Below are positions 26,813 through 35,444 of a stretch of DNA of 64,000 nucleotides, in pieces; position 1 is the first letter of the stretch; each line of letters opens with the position of its first letter. The translations under genes and the position numbers were made by a program. The DNA comes from CAYTMY01 sp964618075 (GTDB lineage Bacteria > Bacillota > Clostridia > Eubacteriales > Anaerofustaceae): positions 119,120-183,119 of the forward strand of contig CAZTZO010000001.1 in the NCBI GenBank assembly GCA_964618075.1. Reading direction: 5' to 3'. A model generated the notes under the pieces. That model was not told the DNA's origin and searched no databases. It was given only the letters and a program-made list of their open reading frames with translations.

Positions 26813-27303
26813 TTTTCGCCCACCTCTTTATTGTCTGCTTTCATACCGTGCATAATCTCAAAGAGCGAGTCGGTATTTATCTCGTCATTGCTCAGATTAT
26901 TTATCATTATATCCAACATCTCTGAGAGCATCTCTCGCTGTTCGTCATCAAGACCATTTAGGGTCATTGCGTCTATTTCATCAAACCTTTTTTTGAACTG
27001 TGCGTTTGCGCTTTTCCCTCTGTCAGTTAAGGATATTTTTGTACAACGCATATCTGATGCCACAGTCGTCTTTCGTAGCATACCGGTTTTACTCATACGT
27101 TTCACCGAAGTTGCCACTGACGGAGGCGACACATGAAGGCTGTCTGCTATTTCCTTTTGTGTCATACAGCCATGCTCGTCCAACAGCTGTAAAATGGGAG
27201 GCTGCCCGAAATAGACTCCGATTTCCTGTGATACTTTCCGCGTGTAGTAACGGCGCAGCATATTCAGCTGAAACATTTTTACCGTTATTGTTTTATTGTT
27301 CAT
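26809..27303 (-). CDS. MarR family transcriptional regulator
   Basis: 164 residues from the ATG at 27303; a GTG three codons earlier is an alternative, and neither has a clear ribosome site. The winged helix has PPILQLLDEHGCMTQKEIADSLHVSPPSVATSVKRMSKTGML and a DMRCTKISLTDRG wing. It is the first gene of an operon with the two ABC subunits and presumably represses it through the palindrome at 27329-27355. The ligand is probably a toxic compound exported by the pump (inference). Confidence 0.9.
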   Translation of the reverse strand: MNNKTITVKMFQLNMLRRYYTRKVSQEIGVYFGQPPILQLLDEHGCMTQKEIADSLHVSPPSVATSVKRMSKTGMLRKTTVASDMRCTKISLTDRGKSANAQFKKRFDEIDAMTLNGLDDEQREMLSEMLDIMINNLSNDEINTDSLFEIMHGMKADNKEVGEK

Positions 27304-27328
27304 AATAATCACTTTTAAAAAAAAATAT

Positions 27329-27355
27329 TTAGTCGGTTAATAATTAACCGACTAA
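27329..27355. promoter_or_regulatory. 27-bp perfect palindrome, candidate MarR operator
   Basis: The left arm TTAGTCGGTTAAT is the exact reverse complement of the right arm around a single central base. It begins directly after (and overlaps by one base) the -10 box of the marR promoter, covering the expected start site, a classic position for autorepression. On the minus strand the palindrome is followed by AATATTTTTTTTT, so as RNA it would also look like an intrinsic terminator for mscL. Confidence 0.85.
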
Positions 27356-27383
27356 GTATATCATACTATTTAATTCAAAACAA
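27355..27383 (-). promoter_or_regulatory. Promoter of the marR-ABC operon
   Basis: Minus-strand -35 TTGTTT (27378-27383), 17-bp spacer, -10 TATACT (27355-27360). The predicted start lies inside the adjacent palindrome. Confidence 0.8.
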
Positions 27384-27401
27384 TAGAAAACAGATTATTT
27401 T

Positions 27402-27818
27402 TCATTGTTTCTTTAGCATATCTCTTATCTCTGTAAGAACGAGCAATTCCTTTGAAGGCTCCGCTGCCTTTTCCTCTTCTCTTCTCTCTTTTCTCCTGTT
27501 AAGCTTATTAAGGGCCTTTACCATAATAAACACCACAAAAGCTATAATGAAGAAGTTTAATACGTTCTGAATAAACGCTCCGTAGCTTATTGCTACCTCA
27601 GCACTCGTTGAAGTGGCCTGCCTGACCACGAATTTAAGAGAGCTTAAATCTATGCCTCCGACTATGATGCCTATAAATGGCATTATAACGTCCTTGACAA
27701 GAGAATTGACGATAGCGGTAAATGCAGTACCTATAATGATACCGACCGCCATATCCATTACATTCCCCTTATTTATAAATTTTCTGAATTCACCGAAAAA
27801 GCCTCTTGTTTTTTTCAT
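27402..27818 (-). CDS. mscL: Large-conductance mechanosensitive channel
   Basis: 138 residues. The N-terminal amphipathic helix (GFFGEFRKFINKGNVMDMAVGIIIGTAF) leads into TM1. A periplasmic-type loop, TM2 (VLNFFIIAFVVFIMVKAL) and a charged C-terminal helical bundle ending LTEIRDMLKKQ follow. It forms a homopentameric safety valve against hypo-osmotic shock. Good ribosome site AGAGGAGATACA. Confidence 0.97.
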   Translation of the reverse strand: MKKTRGFFGEFRKFINKGNVMDMAVGIIIGTAFTAIVNSLVKDVIMPFIGIIVGGIDLSSLKFVVRQATSTSAEVAISYGAFIQNVLNFFIIAFVVFIMVKALNKLNRRKERREEEKAAEPSKELLVLTEIRDMLKKQ

Positions 27819-27840
27819 TGTATCTCCTCTTAGTTTAAAT

Positions 27841-29529
27841 TTATTTATTCCATTTTAATTCGTCATATAACGGCTCTATGATTTTTTCTATCACACCGCC
27901 GTCTAAAGGACAGCTTAAACCAACTGTTTTCAATAGCTCTCTGTATGGAAGAGAAGCTCCAAGTGAGGAAAGCTTATTGTATATTTCCCATGCACGTTCC
28001 TCGTCACTTTTCATTATGTTATATATTTCAAGCGCTGATAGGCTTGCCAGTACATAATCAATATAATACAGCGGATGCATGAAAATATGAAGCTGTCTGT
28101 ACCAGTACGCTCCCCCATTAAGCGTCTCGTTATCTCCGTAGTCGATATAAGGTAAATATTGTTTCTCCAGCTCCCTCCATTTAAGGCGCCTATCCTTATC
28201 TGTCATATCGGGATTGCGGTATATAATGTGTTGAAATTCATCGACCAAAGTCCCGTAAGCAAGGAAAGTAACTGTTTTGTACAAATGCAAAAACAGATAC
28301 TTATCTGACTGCTGTGAAAAGAATTTATTCATATACGGGCTTGTAAGAAATTCCATTGCAGTCGAATGGATTTCCGCGACCTCGTATGTTGACTGAGCAA
28401 GCTGCATATTATCAAACTTATGCATAACAAGCCATGTATTGAGCGCATGACCAGCCTCGTGCGTAAACACCTCTGCGTCCGCGCTTGTAGAATTGAAATT
28501 AGCAAAAATAAACGGAGCCTTTTTATTGGGGATAGCGGAGCAAAAGCCTCCCATAGCCTTATTTTTTTTGCTCTTCAAATCAAGCAGCTCGCTATCGCAC
28601 ATAAAATTAAAAAATTCTTTTGTTATCGGCCCAATCTCAGAAAACATCTGTCTTGCCGCAAGGGTTATATTATCGGCGTTGGTGCAAAGCTCGGGATTAC
28701 CATCGGGGAAATTATATGTATCGTCATAAAACATCAGCTTATCCACGCCTATGCGCTTAGCCTGCTGTTGTTTCAACTTAAAACAAAGAGGCACTATCGT
28801 TGTCTTCACTTCAGTACGCAGGCGTTTTATATCCTCTTCGTTATAATCGTATCTGCGCATACGTATATAGCCCAAAGGCAGGTAGTTGTCATATCCCATT
28901 GCCCTGCCCATCTGAGTTCGCAGCTTAACGAGCTTATCGAATAGCTCGTCAGTATTATCGCTGATAGCTTCAAGAAAATCATTGAATGCTTTCAGTGCGT
29001 TTTTCCTTATCTCCCTGTCGGGGTTTTCAAAATATTTCATAAGAGACGGCAGCGTGTGTGTTTGGCCCATAAATTCTATTTGCGAAGCAGCCATCATTTT
29101 TTGATATTCACCGCTTAGAGCATTTTCCTGCTGCAAATAGCCTATTATGCTCATATCCATACTCTTGAGCTGGTATTCGCATATGGTAATAAGATGCTCG
29201 CCCCACTCGTTTTGTATCTCACTTCTAAATTTGCTATTTATAATTGCCGCACAGTATGTATTGAACACGGGCAGGAATGCAGGCATGGTTTTATCATAAT
29301 ACTTCTGCTCCGATGAATAAAACTTATCTAAGGTATCCACGCTGTGACGTATTTCACAAAGCCAAAAGCTGCTTATTATGTCAATATATAAATGATTGAA
29401 TTCTATTACCGCTTGTTTGAAGGAATCAAAATTCTCCGCTTTCTTCATCTTTTCGATGATAGACATTGCTTGCGTACTCTTTGTATCAAAGTCGATATGG
29501 ATATATTCATAATCGCTGAATTTTTGCAT
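27841..29529 (-). CDS. M3 family oligoendopeptidase
   Basis: 562 residues of the helical M3B (PepF-like) fold with the zinc motif HEAGH at 357-361 and a downstream Glu in YEVAEIHSTAMEFL. It is a cytoplasmic enzyme that cleaves short peptides. AAGGAG precedes the ATG and an extended -10 (TGCTATAAT, 29548-29556) lies 19 bases further up. Adjacent to but probably transcribed separately from mscL, though no terminator separates them. Confidence 0.92.
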   Translation of the reverse strand: MQKFSDYEYIHIDFDTKSTQAMSIIEKMKKAENFDSFKQAVIEFNHLYIDIISSFWLCEIRHSVDTLDKFYSSEQKYYDKTMPAFLPVFNTYCAAIINSKFRSEIQNEWGEHLITICEYQLKSMDMSIIGYLQQENALSGEYQKMMAASQIEFMGQTHTLPSLMKYFENPDREIRKNALKAFNDFLEAISDNTDELFDKLVKLRTQMGRAMGYDNYLPLGYIRMRRYDYNEEDIKRLRTEVKTTIVPLCFKLKQQQAKRIGVDKLMFYDDTYNFPDGNPELCTNADNITLAARQMFSEIGPITKEFFNFMCDSELLDLKSKKNKAMGGFCSAIPNKKAPFIFANFNSTSADAEVFTHEAGHALNTWLVMHKFDNMQLAQSTYEVAEIHSTAMEFLTSPYMNKFFSQQSDKYLFLHLYKTVTFLAYGTLVDEFQHIIYRNPDMTDKDRRLKWRELEKQYLPYIDYGDNETLNGGAYWYRQLHIFMHPLYYIDYVLASLSALEIYNIMKSDEERAWEIYNKLSSLGASLPYRELLKTVGLSCPLDGGVIEKIIEPLYDELKWNK

Positions 29530-29547
29530 GATTAACTCCTTTTATTT

Positions 29548-29556
29548 ATTATAGCA
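29548..29556 (-). promoter_or_regulatory. Extended -10 promoter of the M3 peptidase gene
   Basis: Minus-strand TGCTATAAT (29548-29556). No good -35 is seen at 17 bp, consistent with an extended -10 type. Confidence 0.55.
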
Positions 29557-29609
29557 CAACTTAATTATACGGCGTATTAAATATTTGTCTACATTTTTGC
29601 GCATATATA

Positions 29610-29618
29610 TGCTATGAT
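29610..29618 (+). promoter_or_regulatory. Extended -10 promoter of the lipoprotein gene
   Basis: TGCTATGAT at 29610-29618, about 40 bases upstream of the chosen lipoprotein start. It makes the upstream in-frame ATG at 29614 an unlikely start because that codon would lie inside the -10 box. Confidence 0.5.
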
Positions 29619-29655
29619 AGGAGCAAATCAAAAGGATAAACAGTTATTTACGAAC

Positions 29656-30312
29656 ATGAATAAATATATAACATTATCAGCGATTGTCCTTATTCTCTGC
29701 TCTTCTCTCACGCTGTGCTCATGCGCTCAAAATAAAGATGACGGCGTACAATCAGGCAATATAGAATTCGGCAAGGCTGAAAACAACATATATAAAAATG
29801 AATGGCTCGATATACAGTTTTCGCTTCCCGAAGGCAGCCGTTTTATGAGTGAGGAAGAAATACAAAATAAGGTACAGACGAATAGGATAATCCTTATCAA
29901 CAACGGTTCATATACAAAGGATGATATTTTAAAAAGCGACGCTTCCTGTTATTATGATTTCGCACTACTCGATTCCGCAGGCGTTCCATGCGTTTATCTC
30001 ATTTTTATAGATACCAACAAAGAGTCCTCTGCATACATCAGCGCTTATAACTATGCCAGTGGTATACGTGAACAGTTGACAAACAAAAATCAATATACTG
30101 TATCAAATATTGATAACATGGAAATCGCACAAAAGCAGTATTCGTCTTTTTCAGCCCAAACGGCTTCGGGAGGACAAACAAGCTATTACGTGACAGAAAA
30201 CGACCATACCTTAGTGGTATGGACTGTGCTTTCATACACAAACCAGACACCGAATACGCAGTCTTTTATATCCTCAGTACAAAAGATTGCCGCAGGCGAA
30301 CAGGCAAAATAG
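29656..30312 (+). CDS. Putative lipoprotein, unknown function
   Basis: 218 residues from the ATG at 29656, where a lipoprotein signal begins (MNKYITLSAIVLILCSSLTLCSC, lipidated Cys after LCS). The mature part has an NEWLDIQFSLPEGSRFMSEEEI segment like the beta-rich domains of clostridial lipoproteins that recall PsbP/photosystem-like folds, but I cannot assign it. The best ribosome-like site AAAAGGAT is over 15 bases from the ATG. Divergent from the M3 peptidase. Confidence 0.68.
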   Translation: MNKYITLSAIVLILCSSLTLCSCAQNKDDGVQSGNIEFGKAENNIYKNEWLDIQFSLPEGSRFMSEEEIQNKVQTNRIILINNGSYTKDDILKSDASCYYDFALLDSAGVPCVYLIFIDTNKESSAYISAYNYASGIREQLTNKNQYTVSNIDNMEIAQKQYSSFSAQTASGGQTSYYVTENDHTLVVWTVLSYTNQTPNTQSFISSVQKIAAGEQAK

Positions 30313-30351
30313 AAAAGAGAACTGATATGTAAGTATCCTTTCTCTTTTTTT
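30312..30351 (+). terminator. Probable terminator of the lipoprotein gene
   Basis: AAAAGAGA (30313-30320) pairs with TCTCTTTT (30341-30348) across a 20-base loop and is followed by further T residues. The stem is short, so confidence is moderate. Confidence 0.5.
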
Positions 30352-30397
30352 GGATCATATTAGATTTTCATTATTAATAATTATAATATCTAACGAC

Positions 30398-31075
30398 CTA
30401 TACTTTGTCATCGTCAATCGGAGGAATATCGTACGTGCTTTTTATAAGTCGTATCGCCTTTATATAAAGGAATATAACGAAAGGCACGAATATAAAAAGC
30501 ATCCAGTCAAACTGCAAAAACAATATAGCGTCATATATCCCGTGGGCAATGACCGGAGCGGCTATAGAGCAGAAACGATAATACCCTCTTGAACGATCCA
30601 TGAATTTTCCGAGTGAAAGAAAATATCCCATAAGCACGCCGAATACAGCATGTGCGGGCACGGCTGTGACTGCGCGAAGCAGCGCCGTTTGCGTCCCGTA
30701 TTGTATGACGTAAAGTATGTTTTCAATTGTAGCAAAGCCAAGAGATACCATAACGCAGTATATTATGCCATCATAAAGCTCATCGTATGATTTACTCTTA
30801 TATGCAAACAATTTTGCACCGAAGAATTTTACGCCTTCCTCAATAAGCGCAACACCAAAAAAAGCATAGAGGATTATTCCCTCAACACTTTTAGCTTCTC
30901 CCGTAATCCTCGTTACAAGCGACTCCAAAATGGCAGCCGGAATTACGGAAATCATGCCGACAACAAACAGCTTTGCAAGCAAAGATACCGGCTCCTTTTG
31001 ATATCTGTCAAACTTCAAAATAAAAATAATAATAATAATTGTCGGAACGATTGCAATGACGTAGTTTAATAGCAT
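30398..31075 (-). CDS. prsW: PrsW family intramembrane metalloprotease
   Basis: 225 residues with about seven transmembrane helices. The four PrsW motifs are present: EEGVK (79-83), FATIEN (114-119), HAVFG (142-146) and HGIYD (178-182), supplying Glu and His residues for the metal site. In B. subtilis PrsW cuts the anti-sigma factor RsiW, but no anti-sigma gene is near here and the family is broad, so the substrate is unknown. GGGAGAAG precedes the ATG. Confidence 0.9.
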   Translation of the reverse strand: MLLNYVIAIVPTIIIIIFILKFDRYQKEPVSLLAKLFVVGMISVIPAAILESLVTRITGEAKSVEGIILYAFFGVALIEEGVKFFGAKLFAYKSKSYDELYDGIIYCVMVSLGFATIENILYVIQYGTQTALLRAVTAVPAHAVFGVLMGYFLSLGKFMDRSRGYYRFCSIAAPVIAHGIYDAILFLQFDWMLFIFVPFVIFLYIKAIRLIKSTYDIPPIDDDKV

Positions 31076-31138
31076 TTATTTCTTCTCCCGCTGCTTATAA
31101 TATAACTATAACAAAAAATACTTTAAAACGAAATTATT

Positions 31139-31167
31139 TTGGCAAACAAATATATATAATATATAAT
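31139..31167 (+). promoter_or_regulatory. Sigma-A promoter of the M16 protease operon
   Basis: -35 TTGGCA (31139-31144), 17-bp A/T spacer, -10 TATAAT (31162-31167), 33 bases upstream of the ATG at 31201. Confidence 0.8.
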
Positions 31168-31200
31168 AGAACGGTAATTTTATTTAAAAAAAGGAGCAAC

Positions 31201-34116
31201 ATGATTCAATCGGATAATAACGGCTTTAAAATTATTAAAAGCGAATATATAGAAGAAATTTCTTCACAGGCTTTTTTTTACGAGCATATAAAGACAAGGG
31301 CTCGTCTTGTTTATTTAAAAAACGATGACGACAACAAGGTATTCTCTGTTTCATTTTCCACTCCCCCTACCGACAGCTGCGGCACGCCTCATATCATAGA
31401 ACACAGCGTGCTTTGCGGTTCTGAGAAATATCCTTTGAAGGATCCTTTTGTGCGCTTATTAAAGTCGTCTTTAAGCACATTTTTAAACGCCATGACATTT
31501 GCGGATAAAACGATGTATCCTGTCGCCAGCAGAAACGAGCAGGATTTCAGAAACCTTATCGACGTATACTGTGATGCGGTATTTTTCCCTTTGATAACTA
31601 AGTCTCCTTATGCTTTCATGCAGGAGGGCTGGCACTACGAATATGACGAAAAAAACGATTCTCTTGATGTAAACGGTATAGTTTATAACGAAATGAAGGG
31701 TGTGTTTTCAGATGCCGAGGAGTTGATAATGAGAGAAAGTGCGGATACTCTCTATCCCGACACCTCATATAGCAATGAATCCGGAGGACTGCCCGAGCAA
31801 ATACCTGCGCTTTCGTATGAAAAGTATCTTGATTTTTACAAAACGCATTATCACCCTTCCAACAGCTATATATTCGTATACGGCAATACCGATATTAACG
31901 AATGCCTGAAAAATTTAAATGAGAGATACCTAAGCCGTTTTGAGCCAATCGAGCATTTGCCCGAAATAAAGTTTCAAGATGTAAACAAGCTAAAGACATT
32001 TTATAAAGAGATAAAGTATGATTCCAATGAAATAGAAGGAAAATATTACTTCACGGCGAACTATAGGATATGCAGCTACGAGAATTTGTTTACAAAGCAT
32101 GCCTTTACCGTACTGATGAAAATATTATTTGATACGGACTCCTCTGTTCTTAAGCTCGCTCTGACCGAAGCAAAAATAGCCCAAGAGGTCGATTGCGATT
32201 TTATCCAAAGCGTAAAAGAGCCTTATTTTACAATAATAGCCAAAAATGCGAATGAAGATAAATTAGAGCTTTTTATAAATACGATAAACAATACGCTTGA
32301 AGCTGTTATAAAAAACGGTATAGATCAAGACACAATAAAAGCCAGCCTAAATAATTATGAGTTTAATCTGCGCGAGGCTGACAGCGGTAACTATCCAAAG
32401 GGACTCATATACAATATAGATATGATGGAATCATGGCTCTACGGCTCCGATCCATTTGTCTCTTTAAAGTATTCAGAATATATAAAAGACCTAAGAGATA
32501 ATGAAACGAGTGATTTTTATACATCACTTATAAAAAAACTGCTGATCGATAATTCTCATAAGACCATTGTAAAGCTTATTCCTCAGAAGGATTATTCAAA
32601 GCAAAAGCAGCTTATTCTTAAAGAAAAGCTCAACATCTATAAAAGCTCTCTGAATGATACTGAGCTTAATCGAATAATAAAGAATACAGACAACCTCAAG
32701 CATCTTCAAAAGGAAGAAGACTCTGATGAAAATATTGCGAAAATGCCCTTCCTTAAGCCTAAGGAAATAGACAAAAAGCCTTCGGATTTAAAGCTGAACA
32801 TAACACAGAAGGCAGAATCAAAGATATGTATTTATACGGACAGCTGCTCGGATATCGTTTATTTTGATATTGATTTCGATATACCCTACAACGACAGAAA
32901 GACGCTTGCAATACTTCAGCTTTTAACAAAGCTCATCGGGATATATCCGACAGAGCATTATTCGGAATATGAGCTTGGAAATACTACGGGGATTTTTCTC
33001 GGAGATACCGATGTAAATATAATGGCACATCAGGATTACAGAGATATTAACAAATACAAGAGAAAGTTTGTTTTTTCGCTTAAGGCTTTGTTTGAAAATG
33101 CACAAAAGATGTTTGAATTATCAACAGAAATGCTTACATCAACCAAAACAGACGACCCACAACGCCTTTATATAACTGTAACGGAGGAAATATCAAAGTT
33201 TGAAAGCTATCTAGGGAACAGTGCGGAATCCTTGGTCGCACACAGAATATTAAACAGAGCTTCCCAGAGGGGAGCATTCATAGAAGCCGTAAAGGGTTTG
33301 AACTGGTATTATTTTTTGCTTGATGTAAAACAAAGAATAGAAAATGGTGATTATTCGATAACAGAGGAAATCCGACAGACGCTATATGATATAGTAAGCA
33401 CATACCACGCACAAGTATTAATAACATGTGATGAAAAGAATGCCGCCAAGATGAGAGAATATGCCTCGCAGTTTCTGGAAACCTTGCCGGATAAGAAGCA
33501 CGAAAAAAATATACACATAATAGAGAAGTCAAAGATTAATGAAGGAATCGTTATACCGGGCGACGTATGCTACGACGGTATCGGATACAACACCAAGCTG
33601 GCTGGTTATGATGTGCCATATGCAATGTTTGTATTGAGAAAATACTTAAGAACGACATATCTTTGGGACAATATCAGAGTAAAAGGCGGAGCATACGGAG
33701 CTATCATGGGGCTTGAAAGAGGAGGAGATATTTACTTCATCTCTTACAGAGACCCGAATATTGCCTCTACCTATCATGTATATGACAATATCTTACCTCA
33801 TATAAATATGAAAAGCTTCTCGCAAAGAGAAATCAACGATCTGATAGTGGGAACCATAAGCGACATAGATCCTGTTCTGCCTGTTTATAACAGAGGACGA
33901 AAAGCCCTATACGATATTTATCGCAACGATCCCTACTTGGAGAGATGCGCCTTCAGAGAGGGTGTGTTGTCCTGTTCAGAAAAGCAGCTTAAGGATTGCG
34001 CACAAATAATATCAAACGTGCTTTCAGAAGCGAACAAATGCTGTGCAGCCTCCTTAGACAGACTTGAAGATAATAAGGTTCTATTCGATAGAATACGGGA
34101 TATTAAGAGGGACTAA
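31201..34116 (+). CDS. M16C insulinase-type metalloprotease (presequence-protease-like)
   Basis: 971 residues, the length of the PreP-like M16C family with four homologous domains on one chain. The inverted zinc motif HIIEH is at 64-68, with the further Glu ligand downstream in YNEMKGVFSDAEE. A C-terminal KGGAYGA segment binds the substrate main chain. These enzymes degrade unstructured peptides inside a closed chamber. GGAG precedes the ATG. The stop codon is directly followed by the start of the carboxypeptidase gene. Confidence 0.93.
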   Translation: MIQSDNNGFKIIKSEYIEEISSQAFFYEHIKTRARLVYLKNDDDNKVFSVSFSTPPTDSCGTPHIIEHSVLCGSEKYPLKDPFVRLLKSSLSTFLNAMTFADKTMYPVASRNEQDFRNLIDVYCDAVFFPLITKSPYAFMQEGWHYEYDEKNDSLDVNGIVYNEMKGVFSDAEELIMRESADTLYPDTSYSNESGGLPEQIPALSYEKYLDFYKTHYHPSNSYIFVYGNTDINECLKNLNERYLSRFEPIEHLPEIKFQDVNKLKTFYKEIKYDSNEIEGKYYFTANYRICSYENLFTKHAFTVLMKILFDTDSSVLKLALTEAKIAQEVDCDFIQSVKEPYFTIIAKNANEDKLELFINTINNTLEAVIKNGIDQDTIKASLNNYEFNLREADSGNYPKGLIYNIDMMESWLYGSDPFVSLKYSEYIKDLRDNETSDFYTSLIKKLLIDNSHKTIVKLIPQKDYSKQKQLILKEKLNIYKSSLNDTELNRIIKNTDNLKHLQKEEDSDENIAKMPFLKPKEIDKKPSDLKLNITQKAESKICIYTDSCSDIVYFDIDFDIPYNDRKTLAILQLLTKLIGIYPTEHYSEYELGNTTGIFLGDTDVNIMAHQDYRDINKYKRKFVFSLKALFENAQKMFELSTEMLTSTKTDDPQRLYITVTEEISKFESYLGNSAESLVAHRILNRASQRGAFIEAVKGLNWYYFLLDVKQRIENGDYSITEEIRQTLYDIVSTYHAQVLITCDEKNAAKMREYASQFLETLPDKKHEKNIHIIEKSKINEGIVIPGDVCYDGIGYNTKLAGYDVPYAMFVLRKYLRTTYLWDNIRVKGGAYGAIMGLERGGDIYFISYRDPNIASTYHVYDNILPHINMKSFSQREINDLIVGTISDIDPVLPVYNRGRKALYDIYRNDPYLERCAFREGVLSCSEKQLKDCAQIISNVLSEANKCCAASLDRLEDNKVLFDRIRDIKRD

Positions 34117-35436
34117 ATGAAGCTTGCCAAAAAAACTCTTATTATTGTATGCATTTTTTGTCTGCTGCTGCAAACAAAGGTTTATGCCGGACAGTTTGAT
34201 TTAACGGGCTATGACAATGTAGGCGTCTATGTATGTGAGCTAAACTCATCTGAGGTTCTCATTTCTCAAAACGAGCATGTTCGTATGTACCCCGGAAGTA
34301 TAACCAAGATCATGACAGTGCTTGTCGCATATGACTATCTCAACGAAAAAGACGAATTGACAGTGACTAAGGACGCCTTGGATATGGTCGGTTACAATTC
34401 CAGCGTTGCGGATCTTTGTGAAAACGAGATTCTCAGCTTCTCCCAGCTTGTTTATGCCACACTTCTGCCCTCCGGCAACGACGCGGCTATGGTGCTTGCC
34501 GTAAATACCGGAGAAAAGATACTTGGCACGCAGGCAAGCACAAGCGAATACTACGCCGCCTTCATATCCAAAATGAACGAAAAAGCCGCGACACTGGGAA
34601 TGAGTGAAACACATTTTTCGAACGCCGACGGATATGACGATACAAATAATTATTCAACAGCTTTTGATGTATGTACCATGGGAAAAGCGGCTATGAAAAA
34701 CGAGCTTATAACAAAGGTATGCGCTACATCGGCAATAACCATAACTACAAATCTTGCCACGCATATATGGAAGTCTACAAACGGAATGCATCACTATTAC
34801 CTTGAAGATTTCTCATACGACTACAGCGGAGACAATATGTACTACGATTCGCGTGTAACGGGCATGAAAACAGGCTATACGAGCATTGGACTAAAGTGTT
34901 TCTTACTTACGGCTGAAGCTGATAATATGAATGTCGTGGGAGTCTTACTTGGCGTAAATGTTGAGCCTGACGAAATGGAAATATGGGCAAAAGCGAAAAG
35001 CATGGTAAGCTACATATACGACTACCACACCTACATGGATCTCGTAAACGATAACAACAGAAAAACCACACTTCAAATTGCAAATCCACCTTTTTTGAAA
35101 AAAGGAGAATTAAATATTTACGCTGAGAGGGATATATCATCTTGCGTTGACAATACGCTTATAAATGATATGAAAACTGTAATTGAGCTTAACGACGATA
35201 TGTGCGGTTACACAAAGAACGGAAAAGTTAAGCTGTACAAAAGCGTTCATAACGGTGACGTAATTGCGAGCATGAAATTTGTTAGCGGTGACACACTTAT
35301 AAAACAGGTAGACTTGATAGCTACAGAGGATTACAGAAAGGCGGGAATACTCGATTATTTAATATACCTGATATTGATAATCGTTGCGGCGATAATAGTA
35401 AAATATATTGTTGCCAGTATAAAGAAAGTGATATAA
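34117..35436 (+). CDS. Serine-type D-Ala-D-Ala carboxypeptidase (PBP5/DacF-like)
   Basis: 439 residues. A signal peptide (1-24) precedes the penicillin-binding domain with catalytic tetrad SITK (61-64), SGN (119-121) and KTG (251-253). A small C-terminal domain ends in a transmembrane helix (~412-430) that anchors the protein to the outer face. It trims the terminal D-Ala from peptidoglycan stem peptides. AAGAGGG in the end of the M16 gene serves as ribosome site. DacF-type sporulation roles are possible but not shown. Confidence 0.93.
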   Translation: MKLAKKTLIIVCIFCLLLQTKVYAGQFDLTGYDNVGVYVCELNSSEVLISQNEHVRMYPGSITKIMTVLVAYDYLNEKDELTVTKDALDMVGYNSSVADLCENEILSFSQLVYATLLPSGNDAAMVLAVNTGEKILGTQASTSEYYAAFISKMNEKAATLGMSETHFSNADGYDDTNNYSTAFDVCTMGKAAMKNELITKVCATSAITITTNLATHIWKSTNGMHHYYLEDFSYDYSGDNMYYDSRVTGMKTGYTSIGLKCFLLTAEADNMNVVGVLLGVNVEPDEMEIWAKAKSMVSYIYDYHTYMDLVNDNNRKTTLQIANPPFLKKGELNIYAERDISSCVDNTLINDMKTVIELNDDMCGYTKNGKVKLYKSVHNGDVIASMKFVSGDTLIKQVDLIATEDYRKAGILDYLIYLILIIVAAIIVKYIVASIKKVI

Positions 35437-35444
35437 ACCGGTCA

